A program made the position numbers and the translations under genes. 5,123 nt of DNA, taken from NCBI GenBank assembly GCA_900321335.1, contig ONVR01000193.1, positions 1-5,123 on the forward strand, written 5' to 3'. The DNA comes from an uncultured Eubacteriales bacterium (lineage in GTDB: Bacteria > Bacillota > Clostridia > Oscillospirales > Oscillospiraceae). Below the pieces are notes generated by a model that saw only the letters and a list, made by a program, of their open reading frames with translations, did not search any database and had not been told where the DNA came from. Positions 1 to 5,123 of the stretch are shown piece by piece (positions within the stretch are counted from its first letter, which is position 1; every line of letters begins with the position of its first letter).

Positions 1-184
1 GATGGTGGTGGCCGGGGACCACGCCAACAACGACATGGCCGGCGACGAGGAGGACTCCTGGAAGACGGCCTTCACAGGCGCGGGCTACGAAGTGACCTGC
101 CTGCTGGACGGACTGGGCCAGGTGTACGAGGTTCAGGCGCTCTACGTCGCCCACACCCAGGCGGCCATCGACTCCCTGGGATAA
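1..184 (+). CDS. cbiK: Sirohydrochlorin cobaltochelatase (CbiK-type), 3' end only
   Basis: This is the last 60 or so residues of a protein cut by the left edge; base 1 completes an upstream codon and the stop is TAA at 182-184. The fragment contains VAGDHANNDMAGDEEDSW, which I recognise as the C-terminal signature of anaerobic CbiK cobaltochelatases. Its His matches the second conserved metal-binding His of the family (His207 in the Salmonella enzyme). CbiK inserts Co2+ into sirohydrochlorin in the early-cobalt route to cobalamin; relatives act on other metals and tetrapyrroles, and CbiK shares its fold with ferrochelatase. The Met at base 2 is internal, not a start. Only 45 nt without a terminator separate it from the surface-protein gene, so co-transcription with the importer is likely. 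Family assignment is fairly firm; the actual metal and substrate are inference, and the N-terminal half, with the other catalytic His, is not visible. Confidence 0.85.
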   Translation, partial: MVVAGDHANNDMAGDEEDSWKTAFTGAGYEVTCLLDGLGQVYEVQALYVAHTQAAIDSLG

Positions 185-195
185 TTCCCGATCAA

Positions 196-220
196 ACGAA
201 CAGATAAACAAACGGATAAA
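196..220 (+). repeat. Imperfect 12-nt tandem direct repeat in the intergenic leader
   Basis: ACGAACAGATAAA (196-208) and ACAAACGGATAAA (208-220) match at 11 of 13 positions with a 12-nt period. They lie in the A-rich gap between the chelatase and surface-protein genes, immediately before the GGAG of the ribosome binding site. The repeat may be chance in an A-rich leader, or a small regulatory element; no known operator is recognised. Confidence 0.35.
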
Positions 221-224
221 GGAG
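219..224 (+). promoter_or_regulatory. Ribosome binding site AAGGAG of the surface-protein gene
   Basis: AAGGAG lies 5 nt before the ATG at 230. It is a near-ideal Shine-Dalgarno sequence in an otherwise A-rich, apparently unstructured leader, and it fixes the start of the surface-protein gene. No convincing promoter is seen in the 45-nt gap. Confidence 0.75.
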
Positions 225-229
225 CCAGT

Positions 230-1207
230 ATGAAACGGTTTTTCATGATTTTACTGGTGCTCCTCATGGTTATAACCAGCGTGCCCTGCGCGCTGGTTAT
301 TTCCGCATCAGCGGCGGACGGAGATATCGCCTCTGAGGATGAGCGGGCACCCCAGCAGGAGGTGGGACAGGAGGGCCTGGAGCCCGTCTACGCCTCCGAT
401 CTCCAGGACGGCACCTACGACATTCAGGTGGAGTCCAGCTCCTCCATGTTCCGCATCGACGCCTGCAAGCTCACCGTGGACGGGGATCACATGACCGCCG
501 TCATGACCCTGGGGGGCACGGGCTATCTCAAGCTCTACATGGGCACCGGGGAGCAGGCTGCCGCCGCCTCCGAGGAGGACTACGCGGAATATCAGGAGGA
601 CGCGGAGGGCGCCTACTCCTATCAGGTGGACGTGGAGGCCCTCAACACGGTGCTGGAGTGCACCGGCTACAGCAAGCGCAAGGAAAAATGGTATGACCAC
701 CAGATCTTCTTCCTGGCGGACACCCTGCCCCAGGAGGCGTTTGCCCCCACCGCCTATACGGAGGCCCAGCCCGCCCGGCTGGATCTGGCCGACGGCAGCT
801 ATACCGTGGCGGTGACCATGACCGGCGGCTCCGGCAAAGCCACCGTGGAGTCCCCCGCGGCCCTGACCGTCACGGACGGGCAGGGGGTGGCCACGCTGCG
901 GTGGAGCAGCCCCAACTACGACTACATGATCGTGGGCGGAGAGCAGTACCTGCCGGTGAACACCGGGGGCAATTCCGTCTTTGAGATCCCCGTGCTGACC
1001 ATGGACGAGCCCTTCCCCGTCATCGGGGACACCACGGCCATGAGTCAGCCCCACGAGGTGGCCTATGAACTCACCTTTGACAGCACAAGCGTACAGATGG
1101 AGAAGAACAGCTCTCCCGTGCTGCTCATTGCCGTGATCGCCGCGGCGGTGGTGGTCGTGGCGGCCCTGGTGCTGACCCTGACCATCCGCCGGAAAAAGAA
1201 GGCATGA
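230..1207 (+). CDS. Secreted membrane-anchored protein with two NEAT-like beta domains, probable ligand (heme/iron) capture
   Basis: A 325-residue surface protein. Residues 1-29 are a signal peptide (MKR, hydrophobic core, cleavage near ASA-A). Residues about 58-166 and 186-285 are two related domains. Both open with DL-x-DG-T/S-Y and carry an LTV strand followed by a Tyr/Met-rich strand (GYLKLYMG in the first, NYDYMIVG in the second). A SSSSMF stretch (70-74) marks the first domain and PHEVAYEL (274-281) the second. Residues 296-318 are a single membrane helix followed by RRKKKA, so the protein is anchored with its domains outside; no LPXTG-like sorting signal is present. The strand pattern recalls NEAT domains, which bind heme in Gram-positive bacteria, but the canonical heme-binding SxxxxY/YxxxY motifs are not clearly present, so this is tentative. 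Its stop overlaps the solute-binding protein start by ATGA, which argues strongly for a shared function in ligand capture. It could instead bind another metal complex. Confidence 0.8.
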   Translation: MKRFFMILLVLLMVITSVPCALVISASAADGDIASEDERAPQQEVGQEGLEPVYASDLQDGTYDIQVESSSSMFRIDACKLTVDGDHMTAVMTLGGTGYLKLYMGTGEQAAAASEEDYAEYQEDAEGAYSYQVDVEALNTVLECTGYSKRKEKWYDHQIFFLADTLPQEAFAPTAYTEAQPARLDLADGSYTVAVTMTGGSGKATVESPAALTVTDGQGVATLRWSSPNYDYMIVGGEQYLPVNTGGNSVFEIPVLTMDEPFPVIGDTTAMSQPHEVAYELTFDSTSVQMEKNSSPVLLIAVIAAAVVVVAALVLTLTIRRKKKA

Positions 1208-2364
1208 GACGGCTCCTGCGCCGGGGGGCGCTGCTGTGTCTGGCGGCGGTCCTGCTGACGGCGCTGCTGACGGGCTGCGGCGCCGCCGGAAAGGCGGGAC
1301 CGGAGGATCCGCCGGAGATCCCCGGCATGACCTTCGATACGGCCCTGCCGCTGCAGTACGCCGACTGCTTTTCCGCTTACAGCAACGCCGACGGGTACAG
1401 CCTGATCACCGTCACCGACGGCCGGAACTATCTGGTGGTACCCGAGGATGGCGCCGTGCCGGACAAACTCCCGGCGGGCGTAATCGTCCTGCGGCAGCCT
1501 CTGGACCGGATCTATCTGGCGGCCTCCTCCGCCATGGCCCTGTTTGACGCCATGGACGGCCTGGACGCCATCCGCTTCAGCGGCACCGCCGTGGACAGCT
1601 GGTACGTGGAAAACGCCGTGACGGCCATGAACAGCGGAGCGATCCTCTTTGCCGGCAAGTACAGCGAGCCGGACTATGAAAAGCTCTTGGGGGAGGGCTG
1701 TGATCTGGCCGTGGAGTCCACCATGATCCTCCACGCCCCGGAGGTCCAGGAGAAGCTGGAGCAGCTGGGGATCCCGGTGTTCATCGACTGCTCCAGCTAC
1801 GAGAGCCACCCCCTGGGCCGGACCGAGTGGATCAAGCTCTACGGGGTGCTGCTGGGCCGGCAGGAGCAGGCGGAGGCGTTCTTCCGGCAGCAGGCCTCCG
1901 TGCTGGAGGAATTTGCAGATACGGAGAGCACGGGCAAGACCGTGGCCTATTTCTTTATCAACACGGCGGGACAGGCGGTGGTCCGCCGCAGCGACGACAA
2001 CGTCCCCCAGATGATCCGCATCGCCGGGGGCGAGTACATCTTCAAGGATCTGAAAAACCCCAACGCCAACTCCACCAGCGGTTCCGTGACCATCTCCATG
2101 GAGGAGTTTTACGCCGCCGCCAAGGGGGCGGATTACCTGGTGTACAACGCCACCATCGACAGCCCCATCGGCAGCGTTGACGACCTGCTGGACAAGAGCG
2201 GGCTGTTTGCCGAGTTTGAGGCCGTGAAGAACGGGAACGTCTTTACCACGGACAAGTACCTGTATCAGGCCACGGATATCGTGGGCGAGCTGATCGCGGA
2301 CTTTCACACCATGGTCACCGGAGGCAGCGACGGGGACATGACGTTTTTGAAACACGTAGACTGA
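1204..2364 (+). CDS. ABC transporter solute-binding lipoprotein, FecB/BtuF (iron-chelate, heme or corrinoid) type
   Basis: A 386-residue extracytoplasmic binding protein of the class that serves FecCD-type importers. Residues 1-25 form a lipoprotein signal (RRLLRR, hydrophobic core, lipobox LTGC with Cys25), so the mature protein is lipid-anchored to the outer face of the membrane. The N-terminal lobe covers about 45-190. YESHPLGRTEW (199-209) sits at the lobe junction, where this family carries the acidic residue that docks on the permease. The C-terminal lobe includes RIAGGEYIFKDL (272-283) and the TISMEEFY segment (296-303). Two-lobed architecture and length fit cluster A-II/class III binding proteins. 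The start ATG overlaps the upstream stop (ATGA), implying translational coupling, with GGAAAAAG at 1191-1198 as a possible weak ribosome binding site. The family is clear. The ligand (ferric chelate, heme or corrinoid) is not determined by sequence; the neighbouring chelatase and surface protein favour a tetrapyrrole. Confidence 0.9.
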   Translation: MRRLLRRGALLCLAAVLLTALLTGCGAAGKAGPEDPPEIPGMTFDTALPLQYADCFSAYSNADGYSLITVTDGRNYLVVPEDGAVPDKLPAGVIVLRQPLDRIYLAASSAMALFDAMDGLDAIRFSGTAVDSWYVENAVTAMNSGAILFAGKYSEPDYEKLLGEGCDLAVESTMILHAPEVQEKLEQLGIPVFIDCSSYESHPLGRTEWIKLYGVLLGRQEQAEAFFRQQASVLEEFADTESTGKTVAYFFINTAGQAVVRRSDDNVPQMIRIAGGEYIFKDLKNPNANSTSGSVTISMEEFYAAAKGADYLVYNATIDSPIGSVDDLLDKSGLFAEFEAVKNGNVFTTDKYLYQATDIVGELIADFHTMVTGGSDGDMTFLKHVD

Positions 2365-2369
2365 GGTGA
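2363..2369 (+). promoter_or_regulatory. Ribosome binding site GAGGTGA deciding a TTG start for the permease
   Basis: GAGGTGA is a full match to the anti-Shine-Dalgarno sequence and overlaps the TGA stop of the binding-protein gene. It lies 5 nt before TTG at 2375, the ideal distance. The in-frame GTG at 2366 lies inside this site and so cannot use it. The ATG at 2387 has only a weak GGAAA upstream. Confidence 0.65.
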
Positions 2370-2374
2370 GAGGC

Positions 2375-3421
2375 TTGGAAAAAGAAATGACGCTCTCCGG
2401 GGCCATGACCCGCCGCCGGCGGGTCCGCTACACCACCGTGTTCTGCCTGCTGGCGGCGGCCCTGTTTTTCCTGCTGGTGCTCAACGTGAACACGGGCAAC
2501 GTCCACATCTCCGTGGGCCGGATCCTGGGCATCATCTTTACCCGGCAGGGCGACCCCACGGAGGTGGACATCATCTGGAAGATCCGCCTGCCCCGGCTGC
2601 TGATGGCGGCCATTCTGGGCGGGGCCCTGTCCGTGTCGGGCTTTCTGCTCCAGACGTTTTTTGAAAATCCCATCGCCGGGCCCTTCGTGCTGGGCATCTC
2701 CTCCGGGGCCAAGATGGTGGTGGCCCTGACCATGATCTGGTTTCTCAGCCGCTACGCCGCCGTGGCCTCGGCGGCCCTGATCGCCGCGGCCTTTCTGGGG
2801 GCCCTGCTGTCCATGGGCTTTATTCTGCTGATCTCCCGGCGGGTGACCCATATGGCCTCCCTGCTGGTGGCGGGCATCATGATCGGCTATATCTGCACGG
2901 CGGTGACGGAGTTCGTCATCACCTTTGCCGACGACGCGGACATCGTAAACCTCCACGGCTGGAGCCAGGGCAGCTTTTCCAACATGACCTGGTCCAACGT
3001 GGGCATCGCCGCCGGGATCGTGGGGGCGGCTCTGGTGGTGACCTTCCTGCTGTCCAAGCCCATCGGGGCCTTTCAGCTGGGGGAGGCCTACGCCCAGAGC
3101 ATGGGAGTGAACATCCGGCTGTTCCGGGGACTGCTGATCCTCCTGTCCAGCCTGCTGTCCGCCACGGTGACGGCCTTTGCCGGGCCCATCTCCTTCGTGG
3201 GCATCGCCGTGCCCTTCCTCATCAAGCGCGCCCTGAACACCGCAAAGCCCATCGTGGTGATCCCCGCCACGTTTCTGGGGGGCGCCGTGTTCTGTACCGG
3301 GTGCGACCTGATCGCCCGGATCGCCTTTGCCCCTACGGAGCTGAACATCAGCACCGTCACGGCGGTCTTCGGCGCGCCGGTGGTCATCTTCATGATGATC
3401 CGCAGCAGAAAGCGGGGGTGA
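2375..3421 (+). CDS. FecCD/BtuC-family ABC importer permease
   Basis: A polytopic permease of 348 residues from the TTG start (351 from GTG at 2366, 344 from ATG at 2387). TTG is preferred because of the GAGGTGA site before it. The family normally has about 330-350 residues and ten membrane helices and works as a homodimer importing iron-siderophores, heme or cobalamin. Motifs in TTG numbering: KIRLPRLLMAAILGGALSVS (69-88) with the family IRLPR; NPIAGPFVLGISSGA (98-112); GWSQGSF (195-201); GEAYAQSMGVNIRLFR (236-251), the cytoplasmic region expected to contact the ATPase; AGPISFVGIAVPF (269-281); TELNISTVTAVFGAPVV (321-337). A short basic tail SRKRG ends the protein. Where most homologues have PHxxR, this one reads PFLIKR (His replaced by Phe). 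It lies between its binding-protein and ATPase genes with 10 and 4 nt spacing. Substrate not determinable. Confidence 0.92.
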   Translation: MEKEMTLSGAMTRRRRVRYTTVFCLLAAALFFLLVLNVNTGNVHISVGRILGIIFTRQGDPTEVDIIWKIRLPRLLMAAILGGALSVSGFLLQTFFENPIAGPFVLGISSGAKMVVALTMIWFLSRYAAVASAALIAAAFLGALLSMGFILLISRRVTHMASLLVAGIMIGYICTAVTEFVITFADDADIVNLHGWSQGSFSNMTWSNVGIAAGIVGAALVVTFLLSKPIGAFQLGEAYAQSMGVNIRLFRGLLILLSSLLSATVTAFAGPISFVGIAVPFLIKRALNTAKPIVVIPATFLGGAVFCTGCDLIARIAFAPTELNISTVTAVFGAPVVIFMMIRSRKRG

Positions 3422-3425
3422 CGGG

Positions 3426-4529
3426 ATGGAAAATTACATCGTCAGACTCCGGAACCTCTCCGTGGGCTACAACGGCAAGCCCATCATTCACGACATCAAC
3501 GTGGACATCACCCCGGGGGACATCGTCACCCTCATCGGTCCCAACGGGGCGGGGAAGTCCACCATCTTAAAGAGCATCACCCGGCAGCTCCGGCTGGTGG
3601 CCGGGGACGTGTACGTCCAGGGAAAGGACCTGAACGCCATCTCCTACCGGGAGCTGTCCTCCCGGCTGGCAGTCATGCTCACGGACCGGATCCGGCCGGA
3701 GCTGATGACCTGCTGGGACGTGGTGGCCACGGGCCGCTTCCCCTATACGGGCCGGCTGGGTCTGCTGAGCGCCGAGGATCACCGGATCGTGGAGCGGTCC
3801 ATGACCGAGGTCCACGCGCTGGAGCTGCGGGAGCAGAATTTCAACGAGATCAGCGACGGCCAGAAGCAGCGGGTCCTCCTGGCCCGGGCCATCTGCCAGG
3901 AGCCGGAGATCATGATCCTGGACGAGCCCACGTCCTTTCTGGACATCCGCCACAAGCTGGATCTGCTGGGCATCCTCCGGCGCATGACCCGGGAAAAGGG
4001 CATCACGGTGATCATGTCCCTCCATGAGATCGACCTGGCCCAGAAGGTCTCCGACAAGGTCCTGTGCGTCAAGGGGGACGTGATCGCCGGGTACGGCACC
4101 CCGGAAGAGGTGTTCCGGGAGCAGGCCATCACGGCGCTCTACGCCATCGACAGCGGCTCCTTTGACCCTCTCTACGGCAGCGTGGAGCTGCCCCGGGTGG
4201 AGGGAGAGCCCCAGGTGTTCGTCATCTCCAACTGCGGCCGGGGCATCCCGGTCTACCGGAAGCTCCAGCAGCAGGGGATCCCCTTTGCCGCCGGCATCCT
4301 GTATGAAAACGATCTGGACTGCCGCCTGGCGGAGCGCCTGGCGGTGCAGGTGGTCACGGAGGAACCCTTCGTCCCCATCGGGGACGAGGCCGTGGCCCGG
4401 GCCCTGGCGCTGGTGGAGCGCTGCGGCCGGGTCATCGCCGCCGGACCCAGGATCGGGCCGGGAAACCGGCGCCTGGAGGAGGTGCTGGCGGCCGCCGAGG
4501 CCGCGGGCAAGCTGGAACGGGTGGAATAA
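3426..4529 (+). CDS. FecE/BtuD-type ABC importer ATPase with an extra C-terminal domain
   Basis: A 367-residue cytoplasmic ATPase that powers the preceding permease. The nucleotide-binding domain covers about 1-250: Walker A GPNGAGKST (38-46), signature ISDGQKQR (142-149), Walker B IMILDE (162-167) with catalytic Glu167, D-loop SFLD (170-173), H-loop His200 in MSLHE. The Q-loop position reads AVMLTD (82-87), with Thr86 where most homologues have Gln; GRFPYTG (103-109) after it is typical of iron/heme/B12 importers. Such ATPases usually end near 250-270 residues. Here a further 110 residues (about 258-367) follow, starting with a beta strand QVFVISNCGRG (263-273) and an alternating strand/helix pattern suggesting a small Rossmann-like fold of unknown role. 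The start ATG has GGGGGTGA (3414-3421) 4 nt upstream, overlapping the permease stop. It is the last gene before the terminator. ATPase role is sure; the tail's function is not. Confidence 0.93.
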   Translation: MENYIVRLRNLSVGYNGKPIIHDINVDITPGDIVTLIGPNGAGKSTILKSITRQLRLVAGDVYVQGKDLNAISYRELSSRLAVMLTDRIRPELMTCWDVVATGRFPYTGRLGLLSAEDHRIVERSMTEVHALELREQNFNEISDGQKQRVLLARAICQEPEIMILDEPTSFLDIRHKLDLLGILRRMTREKGITVIMSLHEIDLAQKVSDKVLCVKGDVIAGYGTPEEVFREQAITALYAIDSGSFDPLYGSVELPRVEGEPQVFVISNCGRGIPVYRKLQQQGIPFAAGILYENDLDCRLAERLAVQVVTEEPFVPIGDEAVARALALVERCGRVIAAGPRIGPGNRRLEEVLAAAEAAGKLERVE

Positions 4530-4538
4530 CGGCCAAAG

Positions 4539-4573
4539 GACCGGAGCGGGCAAAGCCCGGCTCCGGTCTTTTT
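4539..4573 (+). terminator. Rho-independent terminator of the importer operon
   Basis: GACCGGAGC (4539-4547) pairs with GCTCCGGTC (4560-4568), and GGGC (4548-4551) pairs with GCCC (4555-4558). The loop is AAA and a single G (4559) is bulged. Five T residues follow (4569-4573). It starts 10 nt after the ATPase stop codon, so it ends the importer transcript. On the opposite strand only a short T run would follow the stem, so it is mainly one-directional. Confidence 0.9.
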
Positions 4574-4576
4574 CGG

Positions 4577-4605
4577 TTGCGCCGGGGCCGTCCATGGCCT
4601 ATAAT
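4577..4605 (+). promoter_or_regulatory. Sigma-A-type promoter of the carboxylesterase gene
   Basis: The -10 box TATAAT (4600-4605) is a perfect consensus. TTGCGC (4577-4582) lies exactly 17 nt upstream as a -35 box, matching TTGACA at three positions. Transcription would start near 4612 and give a leader of about 36 nt. The -35 box begins only 3 nt after the T run of the preceding terminator, so the esterase is a separate transcription unit. Confidence 0.75.
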
Positions 4606-4635
4606 AGAGGCAGAACAAACCGCAGGAAACGGAAA

Positions 4636-4639
4636 GGAG
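4636..4639 (+). promoter_or_regulatory. Ribosome binding site GGAG of the carboxylesterase gene
   Basis: GGAG within AAAGGAGA lies 8 nt before the ATG at 4648 and supports that start. Confidence 0.7.
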
Positions 4640-4647
4640 AGATCCCC

Positions 4648-5123
4648 ATGCGCCTGATCGTAAACACCAAACACGGCCCTGTGGAGGGCTTTGCCCGGGA
4701 GGGCATCCGCCGCTGGTTCGGCATCCCCTTCGCCGCCCCGCCCGTGGGAGCGCTGCGCTTTCGCCGGGCACGGGACCCGGAGAGCTGGACGGAGGTCCGC
4801 CCCTGCACCCGGATGGGCTGCGCCCCCATTCAGTTTGCCGCGGGGCCCATGGCGGAAACCATGGTGGTAAGCGCCCCCGTCAGCGAGGACTGCCTGTACC
4901 TGAACGTGTGGGCCCCGGAGCAGGCGGAGAAGGTTCCCGTGTTCGTATACATCTACGGCGGCGCCAACCACATGGGGGAGGCCTCCGCCCCGGATCACGA
5001 CCTGTCCGCCTTTGCCCGGGAGGGCATGGTGGGGGTGAGCTTCAACTACCGTCTGGGGCCTCTGGGCTTTTACAACTTCTCCCGTCTGGGGCCGGACTTT
5101 GACTCCAACTGCGCCGTATCCGA
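4648..5123 (+). CDS. Type B carboxylesterase (para-nitrobenzyl esterase-like), 5' part only
   Basis: An open frame of 158 codons from ATG 4648 runs off the right edge; the family is usually around 500 residues, so about a third is seen. Diagnostic segments of the type B carboxylesterase/lipase family (alpha/beta hydrolase fold): an N-terminal strand ending in HGPVEGF (9-15), FGIPFAAPPVGALRF (24-38), the family signature SEDCLYLNVWAP (79-90), the oxyanion-hole strand VYIYGGANHMGEAS (100-113), and NYRLGPLGF (133-141). The nucleophilic Ser (GxSxG) and the rest of the Ser-Glu/Asp-His triad would lie beyond the window. The usual HGGG oxyanion motif reads YGGA here. No signal peptide is seen, so the enzyme is probably cytoplasmic, hydrolysing small carboxylic esters of unknown identity. 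It has its own promoter and a terminator separates it from the importer, so no functional link is implied. Confidence 0.9.
   Translation, partial: MRLIVNTKHGPVEGFAREGIRRWFGIPFAAPPVGALRFRRARDPESWTEVRPCTRMGCAPIQFAAGPMAETMVVSAPVSEDCLYLNVWAPEQAEKVPVFVYIYGGANHMGEASAPDHDLSAFAREGMVGVSFNYRLGPLGFYNFSRLGPDFDSNCAVS

Noticed and set aside
185..229. Cobalamin riboswitch or promoter before the surface-protein gene
   Set aside because: The gap is only 45 nt, far too short for a cobalamin riboswitch, and no paired -35/-10 boxes are convincing. Any such control would lie upstream of the window.
1110..1204. Sortase (LPXTG-type) cell-wall anchor at the C-terminus of the surface protein
   Set aside because: A hydrophobic helix and basic tail are present, but no LPXTG, NPQTN or similar motif precedes the helix (the residues are EKNSSPVLL), so a simple membrane anchor is the better reading.
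1063..2406. A 447-codon open frame on the minus strand
   Set aside because: It is antisense to the well-supported solute-binding lipoprotein; its translation is low-complexity, rich in Gly, His, Val and Gln, with no recognisable domain. Long antisense frames are expected in DNA of this GC content and codon bias.
3567..4595. A 342-codon open frame on the minus strand
   Set aside because: It is antisense to the ABC ATPase, whose motifs are unambiguous, and it also crosses the terminator. The translation shows no family features.
4432..4998. Overlapping minus-strand open frames at the ATPase/esterase junction
   Set aside because: They run through the terminator and promoter and are antisense to the ATPase tail and the esterase signature motifs; no credible protein features or ribosome binding site.
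1..5123. CRISPR array, insertion sequence, tRNA/rRNA or phage signatures
   Set aside because: No regularly spaced repeats, terminal inverted repeats, transposase motifs or structural RNA signatures were seen; the window is filled with ordinary co-directional genes.

Overview
The window looks like part of the chromosome of a high-GC, Gram-positive anaerobe of the class Clostridia, most likely Oscillospiraceae-like (a Flavonifractor/Oscillibacter-type gut bacterium). This rests on base composition (GC well above 60% by eye), strong GGAG/GAGGTGA ribosome binding sites, a membrane-anchored surface protein with a C-terminal RRKKKA tail, and the style of the proteins. It is a judgement from sequence character, not from a database match.

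All genes are on the + strand. Positions 1-184 are the 3' end of a CbiK-type anaerobic sirohydrochlorin cobaltochelatase. After a 45-nt A-rich gap with no terminator comes a secreted, membrane-anchored protein with two related beta-rich domains that resemble NEAT domains (230-1207). Its stop overlaps (ATGA) the start of a lipoprotein solute-binding protein of the FecB/BtuF type (1204-2364). A FecCD/BtuC-type permease (about 2375-3421) and a FecE/BtuD-type ATPase with an extra C-terminal domain of about 110 residues (3426-4529) follow. The Shine-Dalgarno sequences of the permease and ATPase genes overlap the preceding stop codons. The unit ends in a strong intrinsic terminator (4539-4573).

A new transcription unit starts directly behind that terminator, with a perfect TATAAT -10 box (4600-4605). 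It encodes a type B carboxylesterase that is cut by the right edge of the window (4648-5123).

Read together, the first five genes form one operon-like module for importing an iron- or cobalt-containing ligand (heme, another tetrapyrrole/corrinoid, or an iron chelate). The surface protein would capture the ligand, the lipoprotein would deliver it, and the permease and ATPase would drive import. The chelatase would insert metal into, or possibly remove metal from, the tetrapyrrole inside the cell. The substrate cannot be fixed from sequence alone. The least explained parts are the two-domain surface protein, the extra domain on the ATPase, and the pairing of a CbiK-family chelatase with an uptake system.
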